Assembly: GCA_002385465.1 (NCBI GenBank)
Contig: DGDN01000042.1
Span: 1-14,839, forward strand
Origin: Candidatus Fermentithermobacillaceae bacterium UBA3951
GTDB taxonomy: Bacteria; Bacillota; Sulfobacillia; Fermentithermobacillales; Fermentithermobacillaceae
DNA: 14,839 nucleotides
Direction: 5' to 3'
The position numbers and the translations under genes were made by a program. The notes beneath the pieces were generated by a model that saw only the letters and a program-made list of their open reading frames with translations, was not told where the DNA came from and did not search any database. Shown here piece after piece: positions 1-7,142 of this stretch. How positions within the stretch are numbered: position 1 is the stretch's first letter; the number at the start of each line of letters is the position of its first letter.

Positions 1-20
1 CGCTGTTCAGTTTTCAAGGA
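1..20 (-). promoter_or_regulatory. rRNA operon leader element
   Basis: Read on the minus strand this is TCCTTGAAAACTGAACAGCG. CTTTGAAAACTNAACA-like sequence is found a short way before 16S (and before 23S) rRNA genes in many Bacillota, including the Bacillus subtilis rrn leaders. It lies about 40 bases downstream of the promoter at 62-90 and points off the left edge, so a rRNA gene is expected just beyond position 1. In B. subtilis an rRNA operon (rrnJ) also follows lysS. Whether the first gene is 16S or 23S cannot be seen. Confidence 0.72.
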
Positions 21-28
21 CCGACTTT

Positions 29-58
29 CCTTGCGCACCCCTCTCGCGGGGCGCAAGG
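29..58 (-). repeat. GC-rich inverted repeat at the rrn start
   Basis: CCTTGCGC (29-36) pairs perfectly with GCGCAAGG (51-58), and CCC (38-40) can continue the stem with GGG (48-50). No T-run follows on either strand. On the minus strand it begins about where transcription from the 62-90 promoter should start. It is therefore more likely part of the rRNA leader or start region than a terminator for lysS. Confidence 0.5.
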
Positions 59-61
59 GAT

Positions 62-90
62 ACTATAGCATCCCAGAAAACTAAGATCAA
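62..90 (-). promoter_or_regulatory. rRNA operon promoter
   Basis: On the minus strand, TTGATC (90-85, 4 of 6 matches to TTGACA) and TATAGT (67-62, 5 of 6 matches to TATAAT) are separated by exactly 17 bases. An A-rich stretch (aaaaaag, near 105-111) sits just upstream like an UP element. The promoter lies between the lysS stop codon and the rRNA leader element, which gives the rRNA operon its own vegetative sigma-A promoter. Confidence 0.68.
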
Positions 91-144
91 CACCCCGGCC
101 AAACTTTTTTCCTAGTTTGAGCAGGAATGATTCTGAATACTCCG

Positions 145-1641
145 TTAGGTCTTCGGCCGCATCATCGGGAACAAAATCACGTCGCGGATGGAGCGGGAAT
201 CAGTGAGAAACATGACGAGCCGCTCGATCCCGATACCCAGCCCGCCTGCAGGAGGCATGCCGTATTCAAGCGCCGTGATGAAGTCCTCGTCGTAAGGATG
301 AGCCTCGCGATTACCGGCTGCCTTTTCTCTAGCCTGCTGCTCAAACCTTTCCTTCTGATCTATAGGATCATTAAGCTCCGAAAATGCATTGCCCAGTTCT
401 GAGCCTAAGGCAAACGCCTCAAACCTGTAGGTGAGGCTCGGGTCGTCGTCCTTACGTTTAGCCAGCGGAGATATCTCCACAGGATAGTCTATGAGGAAGT
501 GCGGCTGGATGAGCTTCGGCTCGACATATTCGCTCATGATCTCTTCGATTACGCTGCCTTTGGTCTGAGCCTTATCCATCTTGAGATCGAGTTTTTTGGC
601 GATTGCCTTGGCATCTTCATCGGTCCTAATGTCTTCGGGTCTTATCCCTGTCGCTTCCGTGATCGCATCCCACACCCGAAGTCGAGGCCAGGGCGGAGTA
701 ACGTCTATTTCATGGCCGCCGGACATGAACTTCGTGGTGCCCAGAACCTCCCGGGCGCACCCTGAGACCAAGTCTTCTACGAGTTTCATCATGTCTTCAT
801 AGTCGGCGTACGCCTGGTAGACTTCCATCATATAAAACTCAGGGTTGTGGCGAGTGTCTATGCCCTCATTCCTGAAATCCGGGCCAATCTCATAGACTTT
901 CTCCAGTCCGCCGACGAGCAAACGCTTCAAATAAAGCTCAGTTGCAATGCGCAAATATACATCAATGTTTAGAGCATTGTGGTGGGTGATGAAGGGACGC
1001 GCGTGGGCGCCTCCTGCAATCGTCTGGAGGACGGGAGTCTGGACTTCGATGAAACCCCTCTCGTCGAGAAAACGCCGGATATAGGAGATGATCTTGCTCC
1101 TCTTTATGAAAACATCCTGGACGGCAGGGTTCACTATGAGGTCCAGGTACCTCTGGCGGTACCTGAGGTCCACGTCGGTGAGCCCGTGCCACTTCTCGGG
1201 GAGGGGCCTTAGGGCCTTGCTTAGAAGCGTCCACTCGTGGACTTCGACAGTGGGCTCTCCCCTCTTGGTCCTGAAGACCGTCCCTCTTACGCCCAAAATG
1301 TCGCCCAGGTCGATAAGTTCCTCGAAGGTCCTGTAGTTCTCCTCGCCGAGCACGTCGAAACGTAAATGCAGCTGGATACGGCCACTCCGGTCCCTGAGAT
1401 CGGCAAAGCAGGCCTTCCCGTGTCCGCGAAGAGCAGTGATCCTGCCCGCCAGGCTCACCTTGGCGCCTGCTATCTCGTCACACTTGTCGGCGACTTCCTT
1501 TGCCGTCGCGGTCACTTCGTAGCGGCCACCAAAGGGCGCTATACCCTTTGATTTTGCCACATCGAGCTTCCGCCGCCTTCTCTCGAATTCTTCGTCCATT
1601 CCGGAACGGGGCAAGTCCCTTTCGCCAGCATCGCCGAACAA
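145..1641 (-). CDS. lysS: Lysine--tRNA ligase, class II
   Basis: Charges tRNA-Lys with lysine in the cytoplasm. The product is about 498 residues, close to the usual 490-505. An anticodon-binding OB-fold covers roughly residues 60-140, with the catalytic core after it. Motif 2 is visible around residues 255-275 (FRNEGIDTRHNPEFYMMEVY) and motif 3 near the C-terminus (GLGIGIERLVMFLTD). The frame stays open upstream to 1872, but that part overlaps greA and is not LysS-like. I chose a TTG start at 1641 because GGGAGG lies eight bases before it. An ATG at 1599 (MDEEFERR) is the alternative and would shorten the N-terminus by 14 residues. The gene follows greA by 55 bases and is probably cotranscribed with it. 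The rRNA promoter begins about 55 bases past the stop codon. Confidence 0.95.
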   Translation of the reverse strand: MFGDAGERDLPRSGMDEEFERRRRKLDVAKSKGIAPFGGRYEVTATAKEVADKCDEIAGAKVSLAGRITALRGHGKACFADLRDRSGRIQLHLRFDVLGEENYRTFEELIDLGDILGVRGTVFRTKRGEPTVEVHEWTLLSKALRPLPEKWHGLTDVDLRYRQRYLDLIVNPAVQDVFIKRSKIISYIRRFLDERGFIEVQTPVLQTIAGGAHARPFITHHNALNIDVYLRIATELYLKRLLVGGLEKVYEIGPDFRNEGIDTRHNPEFYMMEVYQAYADYEDMMKLVEDLVSGCAREVLGTTKFMSGGHEIDVTPPWPRLRVWDAITEATGIRPEDIRTDEDAKAIAKKLDLKMDKAQTKGSVIEEIMSEYVEPKLIQPHFLIDYPVEISPLAKRKDDDPSLTYRFEAFALGSELGNAFSELNDPIDQKERFEQQAREKAAGNREAHPYDEDFITALEYGMPPAGGLGIGIERLVMFLTDSRSIRDVILFPMMRPKT

Positions 1642-1696
1642 TGTAACAACCTCCCGCCGCTTATTCCCAAGGATTCGGAACCGAAAAGCCTCCGGG

Positions 1697-2173
1697 CTAT
1701 GCGGTGATTTCAAGTACCTCGTACTTGGATGTGCCCGCCGGAACCATAACGGAAACGATGGCTCCGGGCTTTTGACCCAGGAGAGCCCTTCCCACCGGTG
1801 AATCCATGGATATCCTCTTCTTGGATGGGTCGGCCTCGTGAGCACCCACAATGGTGTACTCGCTGACCTCATCCCTCACGAGGTCCCTCACGGTGACCGT
1901 GCAGCCTACAGAGACCACTTCGGGGTTCTTGGCGCCGTCACTTATTATTTTGGCGTGACGAAGTATCTTCTCAAGACTAAGGATGCGACCTTCGACAAAA
2001 GCTTGTTCGTTCTTGGCGTCTTCGTACTCAGCATTCTCAGAGAGGTCTCCAAACTCGCGAGCTGATTTGATCCTTTCGGCCACTTCTCTCCTTCTAACAA
2101 GTTTCAGGTAGTTTAGCTCTTCCTCAAGGTTCTTCTTGCCTTCAGGAGAGAGTACAATCTCACGTTCTGCCAT
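1697..2173 (-). CDS. greA: Transcription elongation factor GreA
   Basis: Rescues backtracked RNA polymerase by stimulating cleavage of the nascent transcript through the secondary channel. The 158 residues match the family length. The N-terminal coiled coil carries the tip motif GDLSENAEY (residues 42-50), whose Asp43 and Glu46 correspond to the acidic pair that positions catalytic magnesium. The C-terminal FKBP-like domain ends in the typical GTSKYEVLEI. It is upstream of lysS, a frequent pair in Clostridia. The start is odd: GGGAGG directly touches the ATG with no spacer, and the next purine-rich run (AGGAAAGG) is about 15 bases upstream. No better in-frame start is visible, and the N-terminus aligns well with the family. 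Confidence 0.96.
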   Translation of the reverse strand: MAEREIVLSPEGKKNLEEELNYLKLVRRREVAERIKSAREFGDLSENAEYEDAKNEQAFVEGRILSLEKILRHAKIISDGAKNPEVVSVGCTVTVRDLVRDEVSEYTIVGAHEADPSKKRISMDSPVGRALLGQKPGAIVSVMVPAGTSKYEVLEITA

Positions 2174-2209
2174 CCTCCCGAATCTCTGCCTTTCCTGAAG
2201 AATTTACGA

Positions 2210-2236
2210 GGGTGCGGCGTAGAACGCGCTGCACCC
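2210..2236. repeat. Hairpin in the greA leader
   Basis: GGGTGC (2210-2215) pairs with GCACCC (2231-2236), and the inner GCG (2217-2219) pairs with CGC (2225-2227). It lies 37-63 bases upstream of the greA start and would be in the greA 5' leader if the transcript starts near 2270. No T-run follows it on either strand, so it is not a normal intrinsic terminator. Its function is unknown. Confidence 0.4.
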
Positions 2237-2272
2237 GGATAAACGCATATCAGTGTATGTCTGGCCTACCCC

Positions 2273-2302
2273 TGTCTATTCTAGATACCCTAAACATAGA
2301 CA
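2273..2302. promoter_or_regulatory. Inverted repeat with possible greA promoter
   Basis: TGTCTAT (2273-2279) and ATAGACA (2296-2302) are perfect inverted copies separated by 16 bases. On the minus strand a -10-like TAGAAT (2283-2278, 5 of 6) overlaps the left arm. No good -35 sits at the right distance from it, and a second pair TTGCAG/TAGGGT with a 17-base spacer is equally weak. It may be an operator or promoter region for greA-lysS. This is inference from position. Confidence 0.3.
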
Positions 2303-2334
2303 AAGACCCCTGCAAGTAATCCTCCGCTGCAGTG

Positions 2335-2354
2335 GTCGCGCCGTTTTCGGCGAC
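2335..2354. terminator. Possible weak terminator after the gntR gene
   Basis: GTC-GC-GCCG-TTTT-CGGC-GAC forms a stem of seven pairs with a two-base bulge. It lies 30-49 bases after the stop codon of the GntR regulator on the minus strand, where the etf operon should end. No T-run follows in that direction, so termination is uncertain. Confidence 0.3.
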
Positions 2355-2374
2355 AGAATTATAAATGGAGGGCC

Positions 2375-2390
2375 CTATCGACGTCAATAG
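2375..2390. repeat. Near-palindrome over the gntR stop codon
   Basis: CTATCGACGTCAATAG is symmetric except for one mismatched pair (2379/2386). It covers the TGA stop of the GntR gene. It could be the top of a short hairpin or chance; no role is assigned. Confidence 0.2.
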
Positions 2391-3079
2391 ATTGTCATGT
2401 TTTCTCTGATTAGCTCCATGTGAGCCAAGACAGCCTTCTCGGCTTCTTCCGAGGAGCGGCTGGACAGGGCGTCTACAATGTCGAGATGTTGGCGGTTGAT
2501 GATCTCCTCTTTCGACCTATCCTTCAGTATGCTGGCTCGGGCATCGTGGACGTGTTCTGAGACAAGAGTTTCAACTGCGTTTAGGAGGACTATGAGAAGT
2601 GGATTGCGTGACGCCCGCGCGATCTCCCGGTGAAACTGAAAGTCGTACCCGGCTTTTTCGTTTTCGTCGGCGCTCCGTTCGATGCTGTCGCATAGCGATC
2701 GCAGGCGCTTAAGCTCCGCCAAGTCGATGTTGCGCGCCGCGGAGCCCGCCGCGGCGAACTCTATGGCCCTCCTTAGCTCGAGAGTATGTCCCGGGTGCCC
2801 GCCTTCCAACATGAACATGATGCTGAGCGGCTCCGTGAGGCTGTTACTCAGGTTGCTTGATATGTAGTTTCCAGACCCGTGGCTGCACTCGATTACTCCC
2901 AGGGTGTTGAGTGCCTTGATGGCCTCGCGGATCGTGGGTCTCGACAAGCCGAACATGACTCTCATCTGGCGCTCGCTGGGCAGCTTATCACCCTTCTTGA
3001 GATTTCCGCTGGCGATATTCTGCTTGATTTGGCCGACGATCTTCCGCAAGAGCCCCGGGGGTTCTATCTTCGTAAACAC
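2384..3079 (-). CDS. GntR/FadR-family regulator of the etf-ldh operon
   Basis: A DNA-binding regulator of 231 residues, the normal FadR-subfamily length. The winged HTH is at about residues 28-73 (DKLPSERQM, then SRPTIREAIKAL, then the wing GSGNYIS). An FCD ligand domain follows, with the usual metal-site residues Asp146, His150, His198 and His220. The start is GTG with GGGGTGG shortly before it. It is the last gene of the minus-strand operon, 55 bases after the FAD-linked dehydrogenase. Relatives such as LldR, GlcC, PdhR and FadR sense lactate, glycolate, pyruvate or acyl-CoA and bind TGGTNNNACCA palindromes. A perfect site of that kind lies before etfB (6616-6632). I infer that it is the local regulator and responds to a 2-hydroxy acid such as lactate. 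Confidence 0.9.
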   Translation of the reverse strand: MFTKIEPPGLLRKIVGQIKQNIASGNLKKGDKLPSERQMRVMFGLSRPTIREAIKALNTLGVIECSHGSGNYISSNLSNSLTEPLSIMFMLEGGHPGHTLELRRAIEFAAAGSAARNIDLAELKRLRSLCDSIERSADENEKAGYDFQFHREIARASRNPLLIVLLNAVETLVSEHVHDARASILKDRSKEEIINRQHLDIVDALSSRSSEEAEKAVLAHMELIRENMTIY

Positions 3080-3134
3080 AGAACCACCCCTTCGGTTTGT
3101 TCGATGAAAGCCCGCCGCACCACCAAAACGGCAC

Positions 3135-4526
3135 TTAGGTGACGATTTTGTGCGGGTTCAGGATACCTTTCGGATCAAACGCCTTCTTGATGCGGCGCAT
3201 CAGCTCCATCTGATTGGAACCGAGGCTTCCTGCAAGGTACTCCCTCTTGGCGAAGCCGATCCCGTGCTCGCCGGAAACCATACCTCCCAGCTCAGCAGCC
3301 TTGGAGTACAGGAAATCAAATCCTTCTTGAAGCTTTCTCTCCCAAGCATCCTCCTCCAGGCCGTCGCGGCAGAAGTACACATGCATATTGCCGTCTCCTG
3401 CGTGTCCGAAATATGGGATTCTGATCCCGATCCTTTCGGATAGCTCGCCTATGTACTTTGCAAAACCCACGATCTTGCTCCTTGGGACCACCACGTCGCA
3501 TTCATCGAACTCGGTAGTCGAAGCTTTAATGGCCTCGAGGAATACCCGCCGCGCTGACCAAACAGACTCCTTGCGCTCTTCGGTATCCACGATGTAGACA
3601 TCGTAGGCGCCTCTCCCGATGCACAACTCTGACGCCATGTCCGCCCGCTCAGACACGTCTTGGGCGGAAAACCCGTCGTATGTGAGCAAGAGCGCGGCAT
3701 CTCCCTGGATCCGGGGGAAAGACTTCCCGAGGTAGTCTTCTGCCAGCGATATCACTTCCCGGGTCAAGAACTCGACTGCCGTTGGGTCGGTACCAGAGCG
3801 GATAAGTTCGGGCACGGCCGAAACAGCTGTCTGAAACGTGGGAAACGGCGCTAGTAGACTCAGGTTTTCCTTGGGCGAAGGGACAATCCGGAGCGTAGCC
3901 GATACGATAACAGCTAGAGTCCCTTCGGAACCTATAATCAAGTCTTTGATACTGTAGCCCGAACTGTTCTTGACCACCTTCGAACCAAAGGTCTCTATCT
4001 CTCCTGTGGGAAGTACTGCGGTCACGGACAACACATAGTCCCGGGTTACCCCGTACTTAACCGCCCGCATGCCTCCGGCGTTGGTACTGATATTGCCTCC
4101 GATGGTGGCCGACGTCTCTCCGGGATCCGGAGGATACATGTATCCCCGCTCCCCTACGTACTTGGCCAGGTCCATGAGCAACACGCCGGGCTCCACCGTC
4201 ACCGTCATGTTCTCTTCGTCCAACTCAGTGATCCGGTTCATGAGCGTGGTCTCGAGCATAATCCCGCCTTTCACTGCCACGGCACCCCCGACCAGCCCGG
4301 TCCCCGCACCTCGGGTAACCACCGGTATGAGCCTCCTGTTGGCGTAAGAGAGGATTTTGGATACCTCCTCTTTCGATTGAGCGCGAACCAGCACATCGGG
4401 AACGCCCTTTATGCGCCCGAGTTCGTCATGGGCATACTCCGGGTTGATATCGGCCCCAACCAGGACCCGTTTGCTCGGAAGGAAGCTCCTCAAGTATTCC
4501 AGATCAGCAGGTTCGACTCGGTTCAC
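3135..4526 (-). CDS. FAD-linked lactate/glycolate dehydrogenase (GlcD/LctD type)
   Basis: Oxidises a 2-hydroxy acid, most likely D-lactate, to the 2-oxo acid and passes electrons to the partner ETF. The 463 residues fit the family. The N-terminal PCMH-type FAD-binding domain shows RGAGTGLVGG (72-81), PDPGE (133-137), GGNISTNAGGMRAVKYG (143-159) and GSEGTL (199-204). The C-terminal FAD-oxidase domain shows the metal/substrate residues GHAGDGNMH (374-382) and SGEHGIG (418-424), then the closing FDPKGILNP. The GTG start overlaps the etfA stop by four bases (GTGA), so translation is probably coupled. Placement after etfB-etfA parallels lctD in the Acetobacterium woodii LctBCD complex. Glycolate or another 2-hydroxy acid cannot be excluded. 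No GlcE/GlcF partners are present, which favours ETF as the electron acceptor. Confidence 0.92.
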   Translation of the reverse strand: MNRVEPADLEYLRSFLPSKRVLVGADINPEYAHDELGRIKGVPDVLVRAQSKEEVSKILSYANRRLIPVVTRGAGTGLVGGAVAVKGGIMLETTLMNRITELDEENMTVTVEPGVLLMDLAKYVGERGYMYPPDPGETSATIGGNISTNAGGMRAVKYGVTRDYVLSVTAVLPTGEIETFGSKVVKNSSGYSIKDLIIGSEGTLAVIVSATLRIVPSPKENLSLLAPFPTFQTAVSAVPELIRSGTDPTAVEFLTREVISLAEDYLGKSFPRIQGDAALLLTYDGFSAQDVSERADMASELCIGRGAYDVYIVDTEERKESVWSARRVFLEAIKASTTEFDECDVVVPRSKIVGFAKYIGELSERIGIRIPYFGHAGDGNMHVYFCRDGLEEDAWERKLQEGFDFLYSKAAELGGMVSGEHGIGFAKREYLAGSLGSNQMELMRRIKKAFDPKGILNPHKIVT

Positions 4527-5725
4527 CGTACCGGCTCCTCCCTTCCGACCTTCTCGATGAACGCAGGCAGCACTTCGTACAAATCACCCACGAGGCCTAG
4601 GTGGGAGATATTGAAGATGCTCGCTTCCGGGTCGTTGTTTATAGAGATTATGAACTCTGACTTGTCCATGCCCGCAGCGAACTGCACAGCACCTGAAACC
4701 CCTATGGTGATGATGAGCTTCGGCTTGACGGTCCTCCCTGAAAGCCCTATCTGCCTCCTGGGATCGAACCAGCCATTCTCCACCATTGGCCTCGTACAAG
4801 CAAGCTGAGCGCCCAGTATGTCAGCCAGCTTTCTTACAAGATGGAGCCCCGCCTCATCTTTGACCCCCCGCCCTACGGCGACAATAACTTCAGCCTCAGA
4901 AATGTCCGGTTCTTTCGGCTTCGCCAAGACTTCCAAAATGCAAGCGCCCGCCTTTTCCAGTCCATCGGGCTCCTCCATGACTTCGACTTGAGAAGTAGGG
5001 CCCTCTCGTTTTTGAGCTGCGTCAAAGACCCGGTACCTTACCGTACACAGTTGTGGTCTGGTGCGAGGGGTCACAATCTGAGCCATGATGTTGCCCCCGA
5101 AAGCCGGTCTGGTCTGCACGAGGTCGCCGTCCTCACGAAGGGCCAGCCCTGTGCAATCAGCCGTGATTCCCGTCCTAAAACGGGCAGCTATTCTGGGAGC
5201 TACCGAGCGACCCATGCTTGTGGCCCCCGCCATAACCACAGATGGCCTCACCTTTCGGACGAAATCCTCGACGCACGAGGCATAACGGAGAGGCTCGAAA
5301 TGCTCAAGCGACCTATCGTCGTAAACGTAAATCTTGTCCGCGCCGTAGCACCTAAGGCTCTCAACTGCGGAAGACACCTTCCATCCGATCACAACCACGA
5401 AAACCGGTTGACCGGTAGGCGCGGCCATCTCAAGCGCTTTTCCCAGAAGCTCCAGAGTTATGGGGTGAACCTGGTTTCCCATGCATTCCGCAAGGACGGC
5501 TATCCCTCGTGAGCTGCTCTTCACGACTTCTACCGTGGGCTCGTCTTTCACGAGGGTAAGTACGCCGTCTTTGTCTGCCTTAAGGCACAGCCCGCACAAC
5601 CTGCAGCCGGACTCGATGGAAAGGCCCTTCTCACCTACAACTAAGGCGCCAAAAGGACAGACGGAAGATAGCCTCTCCGCGATCTCCGGCGTCACTTTTT
5701 TCTGATTGACCTCAATGTGTGCCAT
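4523..5725 (-). CDS. etfA: Electron transfer flavoprotein alpha subunit with N-terminal ferredoxin domain
   Basis: Carries the alpha-FAD and, with EtfB, moves electrons between the lactate dehydrogenase, NAD and ferredoxin. At 400 residues it exceeds the plain 310-340 because of an N-terminal ferredoxin-like segment. Cys23-Pro together with Cys41, Cys44 and Cys47 (CRLCGLC) can hold one [4Fe-4S] cluster. The ETF alpha N-domain follows at about 70-240. The FAD-binding C-domain shows GLSGRTV (327-333), VSGAVQFAAGM (343-353) and NNDPEASIF (363-371). Such extended EtfA proteins are LctC and CarE of Acetobacterium woodii, both in bifurcating complexes. One oddity is Phe349, where most family members have His after SGA[IV]Q. 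The SD AGGTGA precedes the ATG and the gap from etfB is 9 bases. Bifurcation itself is inferred from family and context. Confidence 0.94.
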   Translation of the reverse strand: MAHIEVNQKKVTPEIAERLSSVCPFGALVVGEKGLSIESGCRLCGLCLKADKDGVLTLVKDEPTVEVVKSSSRGIAVLAECMGNQVHPITLELLGKALEMAAPTGQPVFVVVIGWKVSSAVESLRCYGADKIYVYDDRSLEHFEPLRYASCVEDFVRKVRPSVVMAGATSMGRSVAPRIAARFRTGITADCTGLALREDGDLVQTRPAFGGNIMAQIVTPRTRPQLCTVRYRVFDAAQKREGPTSQVEVMEEPDGLEKAGACILEVLAKPKEPDISEAEVIVAVGRGVKDEAGLHLVRKLADILGAQLACTRPMVENGWFDPRRQIGLSGRTVKPKLIITIGVSGAVQFAAGMDKSEFIISINNDPEASIFNISHLGLVGDLYEVLPAFIEKVGREEPVR

Positions 5726-5734
5726 AACGTCACC

Positions 5735-6523
5735 TTAGATCCTCTTTTTCTGTCGTAACAACGAATACAGCCTGTCAGCCAGCTCCTCGCCACTTCCCTT
5801 GAAACACTCCCGGTCGTCGTGGGCCTCCGGCGGGAAAATCCTCTCCACCTGGGTCGGAGAACCCGACAGTCCGTAGTGGGACTCAGCTTGATCGGCAAGG
5901 TCGTCCATGCTCCACACTGATATCTGGGCATTTCCGGCCCTCTTCCTGCGAAGATAAGACGGAAGGCGGGGAGTGTTAACGTCCTTGTCTACCGTGATTA
6001 GGCAAGGCGCTTCTATCTTGAGAGTGTAAATGCTGTGGTCCATGTTGACCTTAACGGTAAAAGCACCCTCCGAAAAGCTTTCGATCGAGATGGCATTGCA
6101 CGCGTGAGGGATCTCCAACCACTCGGCCATTTCCGGCCCCACTTGCCCCGTGTCCCCATCGGTAGTCTGCTTTCCGCAGACAATGAGGTCGTACTTGCCC
6201 ATCTTGCGAACACATTGCGCGAGAGTGTAGCTGGTTGCCAAGACGTCTGCTCCGGCAAACCTCCTGTCGCTGGCAAGGACCGCCGAATCCGCCCCCATGT
6301 ACAAGGCTTCGTATAGGACGTCCATGGCTTGGTTGGGCCCCATGCTCAGGGCAGCCACGGTCCCCCCGTACTGCTCTCTAAGCAAAAAAGCCTGTTCCAA
6401 TGCGAACAGGTCGTACGGGTTCATCTTGCTCTTGATGCCATCGCGTCTTAGGACACCGGTGACCGGGTCTACTTCAACGTTTGAAGTGCTTGGAACCTGT
6501 TTGATACACACTATGATGTTCAA
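5735..6523 (-). CDS. etfB: Electron transfer flavoprotein beta subunit, bifurcating type
   Basis: Partner of EtfA. In bifurcating ETFs this subunit holds a second FAD that takes electrons from or gives them to NAD(H). The open frame begins at 6595, but family similarity starts at NIIVCIKQVP. A TTG at 6523 with an upstream AAGGGTG about eight bases away gives 262 residues, the normal size. Features are MNPYDLFALEQA (34-45), MGADSAVLASDRRFAGADVLAT (77-97) and GKQTTDGDTGQVGPEMAEWL (117-136). The DGDT-x-QVGPE form resembles clostridial bifurcating ETFs, whereas the canonical mitochondrial/E. coli type reads DDDCNQTGQ. It is the first gene of the etfB-etfA-ldh-gntR operon, behind the palindromic operator at 6616-6632. 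The assignment as bifurcating is strong by pattern but unproven. Confidence 0.93.
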   Translation of the reverse strand: MNIIVCIKQVPSTSNVEVDPVTGVLRRDGIKSKMNPYDLFALEQAFLLREQYGGTVAALSMGPNQAMDVLYEALYMGADSAVLASDRRFAGADVLATSYTLAQCVRKMGKYDLIVCGKQTTDGDTGQVGPEMAEWLEIPHACNAISIESFSEGAFTVKVNMDHSIYTLKIEAPCLITVDKDVNTPRLPSYLRRKRAGNAQISVWSMDDLADQAESHYGLSGSPTQVERIFPPEAHDDRECFKGSGEELADRLYSLLRQKKRI

Positions 6524-6615
6524 GCAACCGACACCCTTTTCGTTCTTATGTCCGGTTTTTGGTCCTACACCCGATTGTATACGCCTCTCTATCAAAGCTA
6601 TTGACAGATCCCCCT

Positions 6616-6632
6616 AACTGGTAAGACCAGTT
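6616..6632. promoter_or_regulatory. GntR/FadR-type operator of the etf-ldh operon
   Basis: AACTGGTAAGACCAGTT is a perfect 7+7 palindrome around AAG. It matches the TGGTNNNACCA core bound by FadR-subfamily regulators; the E. coli FadR, PdhR and GlcC sites have the same layout. It lies 93 bases upstream of the etfB TTG start. The promoter is not clear. One candidate -10 (TAAACA, minus strand) lies just before the palindrome, which would suit repression. Another (TACAAT, 6579-6574) lies 37 bases past it. The GntR gene at the end of the operon is the obvious binder. Confidence 0.78.
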
Positions 6633-6856
6633 GATCCGTATGTTTATGGCCTTTCTTAGCTCTCTGAACGGTTGCTCGAGGCCGGTTCTCTAGGCATAAC
6701 TTACCAGCTGCTGCTCGGGTGGACCTCAGTTTCTACGCTACGCTTTCAGAATCCTGCCTTATCCTCTCAGAACATACCGGAAACTGCGGGCCAATGCCGG
6801 AGGCTGGGGTCTTGGCTAAGACCATCCATCGGTGGCGAGCATCCCAAGGCAAAAGC
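6633..6856. other. Non-coding stretch between etf operator and dppC remnant
   Basis: No supported gene. Both strands have frames broken by stops, and no family was recognised in the open pieces. One small hairpin GGTCTT-GGCT-AAGACC lies at 6808-6823, just past the stop of the permease remnant, without a T-run. Since the neighbouring genes are broken, this may be decayed former coding DNA (for example a lost dppD), but nothing in the sequence shows that directly. Confidence 0.5.
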
Positions 6857-7135
6857 TTATTCAGACGTCCTCATTTCCTTCAGCCATGGGTCTAGGACAT
6901 CTCTCGCGGCGTCCCCAAGGATGTTCATGAACAGTACCACAACCATGATTGAGATGCCCGGGAACACCGAGAGCCACCACGCACCGGGGAAGAAATCCCG
7001 CGCCCCGGTGAGCATGGCTCCCCACTCAGGGGAAGGTGGCTGGGCGCCCAGGCCGATGTAGCTGAGCCCAGCCGCGGTAAGTATTATCGTCCCCAGATTG
7101 AGAGTCGTGAGCACCATGATCGGGGGAAGAGCATT
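6857..7135 (-). pseudogene. C-terminal remnant of DppC/OppC-type peptide permease
   Basis: Encodes about 93 residues that match the end of an inner-membrane permease of dipeptide/oligopeptide ABC transporters, which are normally about 280-300 residues. Recognisable parts are NALPPIMVLTTL, then AGLSYIGLGAQPPSPEWGAML, then FPGISIMVVVLFMNILGDAARDVLDPW. The EAA-type loop and the first four membrane segments are missing. Similarity stops at the Asn codon near 7135, and to its right the DNA belongs to the opposite-strand hydrolase remnant. The frame continues to a GTG at 7159, but those extra codons are not permease. No neighbouring dppB, dppD or dppF is present. It should be nonfunctional. Confidence 0.87.
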
Positions 7136-7142
7136 CTTCGGG

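Noticed and set aside
29..58. Intrinsic terminator after lysS
   Set aside because: No T-run follows the stem on the minus strand, and it overlaps the expected start region of the rRNA transcript.
1642..1872. Open upstream extension of lysS (77 codons)
   Set aside because: It overlaps greA on the same strand, is not LysS-like, and a TTG with an ideal ribosome binding site lies at 1641.
4841..5512. Long plus-strand open frame of 223 codons
   Set aside because: It is antisense to etfA, whose family motifs are unmistakable, and its translation has no recognisable features.
6601..6606. Perfect TTGACA -35 on the plus strand
   Set aside because: No -10 lies 15-19 bases downstream and no plus-strand gene follows it.
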